Origin: Campylobacter concisus
GTDB taxonomy: Bacteria > Campylobacterota > Campylobacteria > Campylobacterales > Campylobacteraceae
NCBI RefSeq assembly: GCF_003048535.1
Contig: NZ_PIRQ01000001.1
Location: 1 to 64,000 of the forward strand
Length of the DNA: 64,000 nucleotides
Reading direction: 5' to 3'
Shown here piece after piece: positions 1 through 8,469 of the stretch. The notes beneath the pieces were generated by a model. It saw only the letters and a program-made list of their open reading frames with translations, was not told the DNA's origin and did not search any database. The stretch's first letter is position 1. Every line of letters starts with the position of its first letter. The translations under genes were made by a program, and so were the position numbers.

Positions 1-306
1 ATCGACGGCGGAGCCGGATTTGATACATTAAAAGTAGCTGATAATAGCATAGACTTTAGCCATGTTAAAAATATCGAAAAACTAGATATGACTAATGGAG
101 AAAAGACAACCTTATCTCTTACAGCTAGCAATGTTCAAGATATATTACGTGATAGTAATGAGAATAAGCTAAAAATAGATGGTGATAGTAACGATGAGCT
201 TACTCTTGGAAGTAGCTGGACTAGAGGTGCTAGTTCTGGTGGTTATACTACTTATACTAGTGGTACAACTACAATCGAAGTTCAAGATCAAATACACGTA
301 CTTTAA
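1..306 (+). CDS. C-terminal end of a type I secreted RTX/LapA-type giant adhesin (5' truncated by window)
   Basis: The frame is open from base 1 to the stop at 304-306, so only about the last 101 residues are visible. They begin with a calcium-binding-type nonapeptide (DGGAGFDTL), continue with a NIEKLDMTNG stretch, and end in a Thr/Ser/Gly-rich tail closing with QIHVL. In large T1SS adhesins this arrangement (GGxGxD repeat, 'NIExIDLTNG' segment, DGDSND, short hydrophobic end) is the C-terminal secretion signal. By inference the full protein is a surface or biofilm adhesin exported through a TolC-like channel. The size and N-terminus lie outside the window. A secreted enzyme with the same signal cannot be excluded. 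A perfect hairpin follows the stop. Confidence 0.7.
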   Translation: MDGGAGFDTLKVADNSIDFSHVKNIEKLDMTNGEKTTLSLTASNVQDILRDSNENKLKIDGDSNDELTLGSSWTRGASSGGYTTYTSGTTTIEVQDQIHVL

Positions 307-320
307 TATCTATACTTTTA

Positions 321-345
321 ATCCCAAAGGAAATTCCTTTGGGAT
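321..345 (+). terminator. Intrinsic terminator after the adhesin
   Basis: ATCCCAAAGG and CCTTTGGGAT form a perfect inverted repeat 14 nt after the stop, followed by ATTTCTATC. It closes the adhesin gene. Confidence 0.75.
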
Positions 346-506
346 ATTTCTATCATTAATTTTTTCATAATTGTTTATATTTTTAATTAGTGTTAAATCT
401 ACAAAATTTTAGTTATTTATCAAGTAAGTCTGGATGATAAACAAAGGCTGAAAATGGATTAAAATTTGGCGGTAAATGTAGATAAATTTACTGCCGTAAG
501 GATAAA

Positions 507-1530
507 TTATTTTCCAGTTGGGTCTAAGCCATTTAAGATGTAATTTATTTCATCATTACTTAGCTCATAGTGTAAAAATTCTTTATAAAATTTCTTCGTT
601 TCAGCTGCTATATCTATATCTTTAAAAATTTCAGGATATAATATCTTGGCCGCCCATAAAATTTGCAATGCTCCCTCGGCGCCGTATCTATCCCAGCTAA
701 AAACGCCAGTTGGATTTACGTAAACTCTTTTATTTTTGACGGCTTTGGTTGCCCGCGTAGATAGGATTTTCGTATATCTTTTATAAAATTTTGGGAGCTT
801 TGGCTCTGCCTACGATGATGACGTCGGGATCTGCGTTAGGTATCTCTTCAGCATTGATTTCAAGCATATTTCCTGCTTTTTGAACCGCGTTTTGGCCGCC
901 TGCTACCCTTATCCACTCGTCTATGATCGTATTTGCGCCGTCAACCTTAAATAAATTTTTACCGTCTGCTATGTGAAGTACTTTAGGTCTATCTGACGCA
1001 GCGATCTTATCCGTTTTGCTTAGCGCTTTTTTAAGGTTGCCATCAAAATACTCGTTAAATTTCTCCGCGATCTTCGGCGCTTCGCCTTCTATGACCTCGG
1101 CCATTATAGATACGCTTCTTTTCATATCCGCATGATTGGTAAATGACGGATAAAGTACGGTAAAGCCGTTTTTAGTTAGCTCTTATTTGTTCTTTTTATC
1201 GGCGGCTATGACGACGTCCGGGCTTAGTTTAATTAGCTCTTCTACCTGTAAGTCTTTGCCGTTTACGCCGTTTGGGATGCTTGAAATTCTAGGATAAACG
1301 TGCGCAAACCATTTGTTGTTTTTGATTAGATCGGTGGTCGCTACTATCTTGTCCGCGCCGCCTAGCATTAATATGATTTGATTATTCGCATACCAAAGTG
1401 TAGCGATTTTTTCTACTTTTGCGGGGACTTTGACGATGTCGCCAGACATATCTTTGACATCTCTAAACTCAGCTGCATTTATACTAAAAGCAGCCATTAA
1501 CGCCACTAAGGCAGTAAAAATTTTTCTTAT
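507..1530 (-). pseudogene. Degenerate periplasmic substrate-binding protein of an iron/haem/cobalamin-type ABC transporter
   Basis: Read from 1530 down, the frame gives a signal peptide (..FTALVALMAAFSINAAEF), then typical family-PF01497 text: VPAKVEKIATLWYANNQ, LGGADKIVATT, LSPDVVIAA, NADPDVIIVG and GVFSWDRYG, ending at a TAA at 507-509. Four lesions are visible. The expected ATG behind an AAGGAAG ribosome site is ATA (1528-1530). In-frame TAA codons lie at 1183-1185 and 781-783. A one-base shift near 740 is needed to continue into the KAVKNKRVYVNP part. With the lesions removed the protein would be about 340 residues, normal for the family. No permease or ATPase genes adjoin it. The substrate is not known. 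Confidence 0.85.
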
Positions 1531-1574
1531 TTTCTTCCTTTTTATGAAATATATATTTTTATATTTAGATTACA

Positions 1575-1590
1575 AATAATATATATTACT
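1575..1590. promoter_or_regulatory. Near-palindromic AT box upstream of the dead binding-protein gene
   Basis: AATAATATATATTACT is a near-perfect palindrome 45 nt upstream of the former start. Position and A/T-only composition would suit a Fur-type operator for an iron/haem uptake gene. The surrounding DNA is extremely AT-rich, so chance is a real alternative. Confidence 0.2.
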
Positions 1591-1683
1591 ACCTTAATAT
1601 GCAATTTATGAATAATATATTTTTATAATTTAAGAACTTTATCGGATATAAGAATGGCTAAATTTTTAAAATTTATAAGAAAG

Positions 1684-1714
1684 ATTTCCCCTCCACAAAA
1701 GATGGAAGGGAAAT
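1684..1714 (-). terminator. Terminator of assT
   Basis: ATTTCCCCTCCA and TGGAAGGGAAAT pair over 12 bp with one mismatch and a 7-nt loop. The hairpin lies 20 nt beyond the assT stop on the minus strand. Confidence 0.6.
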
Positions 1715-1734
1715 TTATATAAGAGTTAGATTGC

Positions 1735-3570
1735 TTATTTCTCAAAAGCTTTTTGCAAGCTAAACGGAAACGCCTGATAGCCCATAGCATTTGTCATCTT
1801 TATCTCGATGCTAGGCTCTTTTGCGCCCCACTCAAACTCATCGATGTGCGGGCTAGGAAGTCCTACTGGGCGACCTTTTGCGATGTCAAACTGCATACCA
1901 GCAACGGCTGAATAGACCATCACGCTATCAAGGTCATCTTGATACTGCGTAAGGCTAGTAACTGAGCTGTACCACTCCTTGCCACGCTCTTTGCCATATT
2001 CCCAGACTTGCTCAACGGTCTTTTTCTTTTCATCGATCTTATAAACGACTGCGCGAGAGTACTTCATGCCAGCGATGGCTGGTTGCTCCATGCCCCTTGT
2101 GTCGCCATTGTCAAAGACACTTAGATAAATTTCGCCTTTTTTAGACTTGCTATCTATCCTAAATGCTGTGTGCTGCGTCCATTGCCAGTCAAAGCCACCT
2201 TTGTCGCTCTCGTATCCTGGGCATTTTGAGTACTCATCTTCGCAGACGATTTTGTTGCCTTTGCTATCAACTGGTTGAAGGAGTTTATCTTTAAATTTAT
2301 CGCTCCAGCCTTTATGAGCACCCATTATCCATTTTACTTGTTTATCTCGGCCGATCTTGATAACTGCGTCTTGGTGGCGGCTTGAGATGATGATACTATC
2401 ATCGCTTGGGTCATAATCCACGCTATTTACGTGCGCCCAGTTGCGTCCGGGACCAGCGCCAACTATGTCGCCCCATTTATCATGCGTATCCATAGACTGA
2501 AGCTCATCAGAGCTTGCTGTGTGGCCTGCTTTTTTAGCGTCTATGTTTAAGCAAACTGCGCCTTGATCAAGCGTTTTTAGCACGATATCGCGGTAAGGAT
2601 CGAGGATTTCATATAGTCTAAAGTCATCAACTACGTTGCCGTCGCGGTCAAGCTCAACGATCACGTCGCGCACTGTTCTTACGTTTTTGCCATCAGCTCT
2701 TTTATAATCAGCATTTGCCACGCGCAAGAAGTAGTGTCCGTTTTGTGCTACGTCCATTGAGTGAGAGAAGTCGTTGTAGCTAGCTGGTAGCTCGCGGTTG
2801 AAAATTTCTCTACCCATGATGTCGTATTTTGCATATCTTTGGCCGTATCCCCAAGTCATAGCGCCGTCGTCATTTTGCTTAAAGCCCATCATAACGCCAG
2901 CGTTAAATGGCTGTTTTAGATCATAAATTTTGCTTGGCTCAAGATACCATCTAACCTCGCCTTTTGTGTCAAGGATGAAGTTATTTGGGCTGTAGTTCCA
3001 TTCGATCGCACCGCCAGCTGGGTTGTTCCAAACGACTTTTGTGCCCTTGCCGGTTTTATTTACGAAGTTATTTACGTAGTAGAGGCGGTTAGCAAATTTA
3101 GCACTCGCAGGCTTAGTAACCTCGATCTTATCAAATAGTGCGCCCTTTTGATTTGGCGTGCCTGAGCTTTCTAGGTAGATGGCTGGGGCGTAAATTTTAT
3201 AGCTCTCTTTTATGTGCTCGGTCTTGCCTTTGTAGATCTTATCGTACTCGACTTCAACAGTATTTTGGTAGTCAGGATACATGCCAAAAACAGGTATGCC
3301 GCCATGTGTGCGAAGATGTTTGTCGGCCACTTTGTAGCTTATCACCTGACCGCCTTGTTTTGGCACGATGGTTACTTTGGCGTTGCTTAGTGTATAGCCA
3401 CCATTTTTAATGACTGCTGTAAGTGGGGCAGTATCGTATGGATTTACCACTACTTCGCCTATTTGCCCAGTGATAGCATAGTCTAGTTTAGCCCCGCTTG
3501 GACCGCCTATCGCAAAAGCGCTTGAGTAAAGCACGGAAGCTAGCGCAACACAACTCAAAGTCTTTTTCAT
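1735..3570 (-). CDS. assT: Arylsulfate sulfotransferase AssT, periplasmic
   Basis: This 611-residue protein moves sulfate from phenolic sulfate esters to other phenols in the periplasm without using PAPS. A signal peptide ends near residue 20 (YSSAFA). The rest is the six-bladed propeller of family PF05935. Residues matching the E. coli AssT active site can be read: H270 (FSHSMD), H380 (NWAHVNS), R398 (SSRHQ) and the sulfate-accepting H467 (WTQHTA). C443 and C450 sit where the known structural disulfide lies. That disulfide normally needs DsbL/DsbI, and a DsbA/DsbI-type pair lies on the other side of the divergent promoter region. The start follows AAAGGAGAT. A hairpin with a T-run lies in its leader. 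Confidence 0.95.
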   Translation of the reverse strand: MKKTLSCVALASVLYSSAFAIGGPSGAKLDYAITGQIGEVVVNPYDTAPLTAVIKNGGYTLSNAKVTIVPKQGGQVISYKVADKHLRTHGGIPVFGMYPDYQNTVEVEYDKIYKGKTEHIKESYKIYAPAIYLESSGTPNQKGALFDKIEVTKPASAKFANRLYYVNNFVNKTGKGTKVVWNNPAGGAIEWNYSPNNFILDTKGEVRWYLEPSKIYDLKQPFNAGVMMGFKQNDDGAMTWGYGQRYAKYDIMGREIFNRELPASYNDFSHSMDVAQNGHYFLRVANADYKRADGKNVRTVRDVIVELDRDGNVVDDFRLYEILDPYRDIVLKTLDQGAVCLNIDAKKAGHTASSDELQSMDTHDKWGDIVGAGPGRNWAHVNSVDYDPSDDSIIISSRHQDAVIKIGRDKQVKWIMGAHKGWSDKFKDKLLQPVDSKGNKIVCEDEYSKCPGYESDKGGFDWQWTQHTAFRIDSKSKKGEIYLSVFDNGDTRGMEQPAIAGMKYSRAVVYKIDEKKKTVEQVWEYGKERGKEWYSSVTSLTQYQDDLDSVMVYSAVAGMQFDIAKGRPVGLPSPHIDEFEWGAKEPSIEIKMTNAMGYQAFPFSLQKAFEK

Positions 3571-3634
3571 AACATCTCCTTTGGATAAATTAAATTTTAT
3601 AAACTCTACTCATAAAGCTTATAAAATTTAGAAA

Positions 3635-3657
3635 AAGCCTTGGAACGCCCAAGGCTT
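3635..3657 (-). terminator. Intrinsic terminator/attenuator in the assT leader
   Basis: On the minus strand AAGCCTTGG-GCGTT-CCAAGGCTT is a perfect 9-bp hairpin followed at once by TTTTTC, about 65 nt before the assT start codon. The next gene upstream is divergent, so no minus-strand gene is there to be terminated. A leader attenuator, or a barrier to antisense transcription, is inferred. Confidence 0.5.
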
Positions 3658-3820
3658 AAAATAGGTAAAAGGAGTAATAAAAAATATTGCATCCTTCGTA
3701 ATTGTAATAAAACCTTATAACATAAAAATCACGATAAACTTTATAATGGCTTAAAATCTAAATTTATATTAAAAATTTTTGTCTTTTTGGATATTAAGCT
3801 AGCATTTACGCTTAAGCACT

Positions 3821-3826
3821 TATAAT
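3821..3826 (+). promoter_or_regulatory. -10 box of the CMD-family gene
   Basis: A perfect TATAAT lies 26 nt before the ATG at 3853. Campylobacter sigma-70 promoters depend mainly on this element. Confidence 0.55.
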
Positions 3827-3852
3827 CAGCCCCAAACAATGGAGTAAAACTT

Positions 3853-4599
3853 ATGACACTAACTTACAATGCAAAGAAAATTTATGAAATTTGGTTTGGT
3901 TCAAAAAGTGAGCTTGAAGAGAGCAATGCTAGCTTTTTAGAGGATTATTTAAATTTTTTAGGCGATATTGGTGAAGTGATAAATATTGATGAAAAAACAA
4001 GACTTTCGGTTATCATCGCCTCTCTTTGTGTGAGTAAAGGCGCAAAAAGCTCATTTAAAAGCTTCGTTAGGGCCGCTTTAAATGTAGGCATATCAGCAAA
4101 AGAGATAAGAGAAATTTTATATCAAGCAGTGCCTTATGCTGGGCTTGGCAAGGTAGAAGATCAGATATTTTTAGCTGATGAAATTTTTAATGAGCGCTAT
4201 ATAGAGCCTGAAAATATGCCTAAAAAATCAAGAGAGGGCAGAGGTGAACGAGGCCTTGAGATACAAAGAAAACTCTTCCCAGCGATTGATAAATTTATCG
4301 CATCAATGCCAAATGATCAAAAATATATAATGGAGTTTTTATCGCAAAACTGCTTTGGCGATTTTTATGCAAGAGATGGACTTAGTTTAGAGCTTAGAGA
4401 GCTTTTGACATTTGTCTATATCACGACTCTTGGCTTTGCAAAGCCACAGCTTTTAGGGCATATTGCTGCAAATTTTGGTATCGGCAACGATAGAGCTAAA
4501 CTAATAAGCGTTGTTACGACACTTATACCATTTATAGGCTATCCGAGTGCTTTAAATGCATTATCAGCAATAAATGAGATAAGTTCTAGTAAAAATTAA
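3853..4599 (+). CDS. Carboxymuconolactone decarboxylase (AhpD-like) family protein, two tandem domains
   Basis: The 248-residue protein carries two alpha-helical CMD-type units, about residues 40-115 (RLSVIIASLCVSKG.. REILYQAVPYAGL) and 150-240 (RELLTFVYITTLGFAKPQLLGHIAANFGIGNDR). Members are decarboxylases or AhpD-type peroxidase partners. The CxxC of AhpD is absent in both halves, so a thiol-redox role is unlikely. It lies between divergent assT and the dsb pair. By position it may act on aromatic products of AssT, but that is inference. No signal peptide, so probably cytoplasmic. The start follows GGAGTAAAACTT. Confidence 0.75.
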   Translation: MTLTYNAKKIYEIWFGSKSELEESNASFLEDYLNFLGDIGEVINIDEKTRLSVIIASLCVSKGAKSSFKSFVRAALNVGISAKEIREILYQAVPYAGLGKVEDQIFLADEIFNERYIEPENMPKKSREGRGERGLEIQRKLFPAIDKFIASMPNDQKYIMEFLSQNCFGDFYARDGLSLELRELLTFVYITTLGFAKPQLLGHIAANFGIGNDRAKLISVVTTLIPFIGYPSALNALSAINEISSSKN

Positions 4600-4714
4600 A
4601 TTTTTGATCAATGCAATATCTTATAAATTTCAGCCAAAATTTATTCTAGCGTTAAATTTGCGGTTGAGCTTGGTTGTAGAATAACTCAAAATAAATCATC
4701 TAAAGGAGATTATC

Positions 4715-5371
4715 ATGAGTTTTCTATCTAAATTTAGCAAGGCTATCTTTGCTGTTGCGGTGGCTGGAGCGATTAGTGCTAGTGCATTTAGCGAGGGTGA
4801 GGACTACGTCAAGCTTGAAAAGCCACTAAGTGTGGGACAAAATACGCTAGTTAAAATTTTTAGCTACGCTTGCCCATTTTGTTACAAGTACGACAAGAGC
4901 GTCACTCCAAAGGTAGTTGAGAAAATCCCTGGACTAAAATACGAACCATTTCATCTAAAGACAAAGGGCGATTACGGCGAGGTTGCGAGCAAGGTTTTTG
5001 CCGTGCTTATCGTTATGGACGAGGCAAAGGGTATTAGCTTGTTTGATGAAAATTCGCTATTTAAAAAGGCTAAATTTGCCTACTATAAGGCTTATCACGA
5101 CAAAAAAGAGCGCTGGGGCGATGGTAAAGACGCTGAGAGCTTTTTAAAGACTGGACTTGAAGCAGCTGGCGTTAGCAAAGCAGATTACGAAAAAGAGCTG
5201 GCTAATCCAAAAGTGACTGAGTTACTTAAAAAGTGGGATGAGAGCTATGACGTGGCCAAAATTCAAGGCGTGCCAGCATTTGTCGTAAATGGCAAATATC
5301 TCATCATGACAAAATCAATAAGCTCGCTTGATGGCATGGCAGCACTCATCGAAGAGCTTCTTAAAAAATAA
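4715..5371 (+). CDS. Periplasmic thiol oxidoreductase of the DsbA/DsbL type
   Basis: A signal peptide (about residues 1-25) is followed by a thioredoxin fold with the active-site motif C53-P-F-C56 (FSYACPFCYKYD) and the cis-proline loop GVPAFVVNGKY. At 218 residues the length is normal for DsbA. It oxidises cysteines in exported proteins. The gene directly precedes a DsbB/DsbI-type membrane oxidase, 8 nt downstream, and lies close to assT. This recalls the assT-dsbL-dsbI unit of uropathogenic E. coli, so a dedicated role in folding AssT is likely. A general DsbA is the alternative. The start has a strong AAAGGAG ribosome site. Confidence 0.9.
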   Translation: MSFLSKFSKAIFAVAVAGAISASAFSEGEDYVKLEKPLSVGQNTLVKIFSYACPFCYKYDKSVTPKVVEKIPGLKYEPFHLKTKGDYGEVASKVFAVLIVMDEAKGISLFDENSLFKKAKFAYYKAYHDKKERWGDGKDAESFLKTGLEAAGVSKADYEKELANPKVTELLKKWDESYDVAKIQGVPAFVVNGKYLIMTKSISSLDGMAALIEELLKK

Positions 5372-5379
5372 GGCGTCAC

Positions 5380-6000
5380 ATGAGCTTTTTTAAAAAAATG
5401 GCTAAATTTCAAGACTCACGCATCTCTTGGGCGATCTTAGTCTTTGTAAGCGTCGCGCTTGTCGTTATCGCGCACTCGCTCTTTCAAAACTACGCTTATA
5501 TGCCGCCTTGCGAGCAGTGCGTCTATATACGTTTTGCCTTTTTGTGCATGGCACTTGGCGGCGTGATCGCTATCATAAACCCTAAAAATTTGCTCTTTGC
5601 TCTAGTTGGCTACGTCTTTGCCTTTTGGGGAGCGGTGCAGGGCATAATGTATAGCGTAAAGCTAGCCAAAATCCACGACGCAGTGCATGGCGATGATCCA
5701 TTTGGCGTGCAGGGCTGCTCGACTGAGCCGCACTATCCATTTGGTCTGCCGCTTGAGAAGTGGGCGCCTGACTGGTTTATGCCTACAGGCGACTGCGGAT
5801 ATGACAGCCCTATGGTGCCTGATGGCGCGGTGCTAAGCGATTTGCAAAAGAGCATAGTGGATCTTTACGCAGACGGCTGGTATCTTGTGCCGTCGTCTAA
5901 ATTTATGTCGATGGCGGATTGCACGCTGCTTGGATTTGGCATTTGCTTTGTTGTGCTTGCACTTATGCTTGTTTCAAAGCTCTTATCTTTTAAAAATTAA
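5380..6000 (+). CDS. dsbI: DsbB/DsbI-type disulfide-forming inner-membrane protein
   Basis: This 206-residue protein has about four membrane helices (residues 18-36, 50-67, 70-90, 182-202). The first periplasmic pair is C44-x-x-C47 (PPCEQC). The second, in the large loop, is C113 (QGCSTEP) and C139 (GDCGYD). This is the DsbB plan: the pairs pass electrons from DsbA to quinone. The stretched second loop and CEQC pair resemble DsbI of Campylobacter. It is translated with the dsbA-like gene upstream, and a hairpin follows the stop. Confidence 0.88.
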   Translation: MSFFKKMAKFQDSRISWAILVFVSVALVVIAHSLFQNYAYMPPCEQCVYIRFAFLCMALGGVIAIINPKNLLFALVGYVFAFWGAVQGIMYSVKLAKIHDAVHGDDPFGVQGCSTEPHYPFGLPLEKWAPDWFMPTGDCGYDSPMVPDGAVLSDLQKSIVDLYADGWYLVPSSKFMSMADCTLLGFGICFVVLALMLVSKLLSFKN

Positions 6001-6005
6001 ATTTT

Positions 6006-6030
6006 AGTTAGCCCTATTTTTGGGCTAACT
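6006..6030 (+). terminator. Hairpin after dsbI
   Basis: AGTTAGCCC and GGGCTAACT form a perfect 9-bp stem with a 7-nt T-rich loop (6015-6021), just after the dsbI stop and before the kinase gene. There is no long T-run behind it, so strength is uncertain. Confidence 0.55.
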
Positions 6031-6047
6031 TAGGATATACTGCACGC

Positions 6048-7697
6048 ATGGGTATTAATTTAAAATCACAAAATATTAAAATTTATGCGATCATCTTGCT
6101 AGCAAGCCTCTTTGTCGTGCTTCTTGGGCTAAACAGCTACAACAAAGCAAAAGAAAAGATCATCGAGCTATCTGATAAAAACAATATCGCAGTTAGTAAA
6201 AACATTGTTAGCAACTTTCAAATTTGGCTTGATGAGCGTCTAAATTCGCTCATCCGTGCGTCAAAATTTATCCAAAACTCTGGCATCATAGATGACGATA
6301 CTAGGGTGGCAAATTTCATAAAGCTCTTTAAAGAAAATGCAAAAGAATTTGATCTCATGCAGCTTCTAAGAGAGGACGGCGAGATCTTTGTAGATGGGCA
6401 AAAGATCTCAGAAGAGGTGATGTCAAAGCGTGAGCGAGCGGGGCTTATCTGGTATGTCGAGACAAAAAATACAAATGCCCCAAGCGTAAATTTCATGCAA
6501 AAACATAAAATTTTAAAAGGCTCAACTCTAAATTTATGCGTTCCAGTCACAAAACAAGCGAAATTTAAAGCAGCACTTTGTGGCGTTGTGCGTATAGAAA
6601 ATATCTTTAACAGCATTAAAAATTTTAGCCTTGCGCCAAATTCTTACTCATTTTTAGTAACTCATAGCGGTGAAATTTTAACATCGATACCTGATCTTGC
6701 TTTAAAAAAAGAGATCGAGGAGAAATTTAAAGAGTTGTTTTTAAAAGACGAAGACATTACAAGCTTAAAAATAGGACAAAATTTAATCCAAGTAGCTGAG
6801 ATACCAACGATAAATTGGTTCATAGGAGCTGGCACAAATAATGAAGAGGAAATTTCAGCTTTAACAAAAGAAGCTTTAAAGAATGCTCTAAGCTTGCTCT
6901 TTGCCTTCGTTGCGCTCACATTTTTAGCAAATATTCTTCATAATTTTATGTATAACAAGATAAAAAAGATACAAGATGAGTATGAAACATTGCTAACTCA
7001 TAGAGCCAAAATGAGTGAGGCTGGCGAGCTAATAAGTGGTATCAATCATCAATTCATTCAGCCAGTAAATTCGCTAAAACTAATGCTAAGCTCGTGCATA
7101 ATGTTAAAAAAAGAAGGTAAATTAAGCGATGAGGAGCTAATAAATTTACTTGAAAAAGGACAAAGCTCAGTCAAACTTCTTTCAAGTACTATTGAAATTT
7201 TTAGGAATTTTTACAAAAGCGCTGAAAATGTGAGCGAATTTAAGATACAAACAAGCATTAAAAACCTAATAACTCTCATGCACACAGAGCTAAGCCGTGC
7301 AAATGTTAGTGTAAAATTTAGCGGCTTTAACGAACAAAAAGTTCGTCAGATAGAAAATATAATCCAACAAATTTTACTAATCCTAATACACAACGCAAAA
7401 GACTCACTTGTCGAAAGCTACAAAGATGAGCCACTAAAACGTATCATCGAGATAAAATTTAGAAGCTTTGAAGATAAGTGCTACATCGGAGTTTATGACA
7501 ATGGGAATGGCGTAAGCAAGCAAATGAGTGAGAAAATTTTTACTTGGCTAAATACCACCAAAAAGCAAGGAAATGGCATAGGGCTTTATTTTGCTAAAAA
7601 GCTAGCGCAAGAAAAGCTAAATGGCGACGTAAGGCTCGTAAATAACGCAAAGCCAACGGTGTTTGAGTTAAGTTTTGATATAAATTTAAAGGACTAA
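6048..7697 (+). CDS. Membrane sensor histidine kinase
   Basis: The 549-residue protein has a first membrane helix at about 12-29, a periplasmic sensor of about 250 residues of the PDC/Cache kind (..FDLMQLLREDGEIFVDGQ.., ..SFLVTHSGEILTSIP..), a second helix at about 280-297, then the transmitter. The likely phospho-accepting histidine is H334 (GINHQFIQP). The ATP-binding part shows ILIHNAKDS (N box), GVYDNGNGV (G1) and NGIGLYFAKKL (G2). The response regulator starts 1 nt after its stop, so they form one pair. The signal is unknown. The ribosome site is weak (no clear GGAG). Confidence 0.88.
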   Translation: MGINLKSQNIKIYAIILLASLFVVLLGLNSYNKAKEKIIELSDKNNIAVSKNIVSNFQIWLDERLNSLIRASKFIQNSGIIDDDTRVANFIKLFKENAKEFDLMQLLREDGEIFVDGQKISEEVMSKRERAGLIWYVETKNTNAPSVNFMQKHKILKGSTLNLCVPVTKQAKFKAALCGVVRIENIFNSIKNFSLAPNSYSFLVTHSGEILTSIPDLALKKEIEEKFKELFLKDEDITSLKIGQNLIQVAEIPTINWFIGAGTNNEEEISALTKEALKNALSLLFAFVALTFLANILHNFMYNKIKKIQDEYETLLTHRAKMSEAGELISGINHQFIQPVNSLKLMLSSCIMLKKEGKLSDEELINLLEKGQSSVKLLSSTIEIFRNFYKSAENVSEFKIQTSIKNLITLMHTELSRANVSVKFSGFNEQKVRQIENIIQQILLILIHNAKDSLVESYKDEPLKRIIEIKFRSFEDKCYIGVYDNGNGVSKQMSEKIFTWLNTTKKQGNGIGLYFAKKLAQEKLNGDVRLVNNAKPTVFELSFDINLKD

Positions 7698-7698
7698 A

Positions 7699-8379
7699 AT
7701 GCAAGAAGTCTTAGAAATTTTAAAAAAGACGTCCGTATTGGTAGTCGAAGATGACGATATGGCAAGAGAGCTTATTATTAGTGGGCTTAAGCCTTATTGC
7801 GAACAGGTAATTGGTGCTTGCGATGGACAAGATGGCGTGGAGAAATTTAAAAAGCAAGGTTTTGATATTGTGATGAGTGATATTCACATGCCAGTGCTTA
7901 ATGGCTTTGAGATGATGAATGAGATGAAACGTACAAAGCCGCACCAAAAATTTATCGTCTTTACCTCTTATGATAGCGATGAAAATTTGATAAAAAGCAT
8001 GGAGGAAGGGGCGATGCTCTTTTTAAAGAAGCCTATTGATATGAAGGATCTTAGAGCAATGCTTATTAGTTTAAGTTTTGAACGAGATGAAAAGCTAGTT
8101 TATTTAAGTGATGAGGTGAGTATAAATTTAAAAAGAGAGAAAATTTATAAAAATGGCATTGAAATTTATCTTAGTTTTTTGCAAAATAAGATATTTTGGC
8201 TCTTTGCTTATAATCTAAATAAGCTAGTTACTTATGAGATGATAGAAGAATTTGTCTATGAAAGCGATGTTAGCAAGGCAGCTATCCAAAATGTAATACT
8301 TCGTCTAAAGCGTGAGCTTGGTGTGAAATTTAAAAATATTAGCGAGAGTGGATATATTTTAATCACAAAATCTGAATGA
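7699..8379 (+). CDS. OmpR-type response regulator
   Basis: Residues 1-120 are a receiver domain with acidic pocket E17/D18/D19 (VVEDDD), phospho-acceptor D61 (VMSDIHMP), the T/S switch (FTSYDS) and the conserved lysine (FLKKPID). Residues about 130-226 look like a winged-helix effector (LSFLQNKIFWLFAYNLNKLVTYEMIEEFV.. AIQNVILRLKRELG..), as in OmpR/PhoB proteins. It is coupled to the upstream kinase gene. Targets are unknown; the retention-module gene directly downstream is a candidate by position only. Confidence 0.88.
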   Translation: MQEVLEILKKTSVLVVEDDDMARELIISGLKPYCEQVIGACDGQDGVEKFKKQGFDIVMSDIHMPVLNGFEMMNEMKRTKPHQKFIVFTSYDSDENLIKSMEEGAMLFLKKPIDMKDLRAMLISLSFERDEKLVYLSDEVSINLKREKIYKNGIEIYLSFLQNKIFWLFAYNLNKLVTYEMIEEFVYESDVSKAAIQNVILRLKRELGVKFKNISESGYILITKSE

Positions 8380-8469
8380 TTTGGAATTATCGCCACCTTG
8401 TACCATAGTACAATATACAAAAGTAATTAAATATACTAAAATACCGACAAATAAAAATAAGGAATAAAG

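Noticed and set aside
1183-1185. Programmed readthrough of the in-frame TAA in the binding-protein gene
   Set aside because: A second in-frame TAA, a frameshift and an ATA start in the same gene make plain decay far more likely.
3138-3410. 90-codon plus-strand ORF inside assT
   Set aside because: It is the shadow of assT on the other strand, with an improbable Cys/Arg/Ser-rich product.
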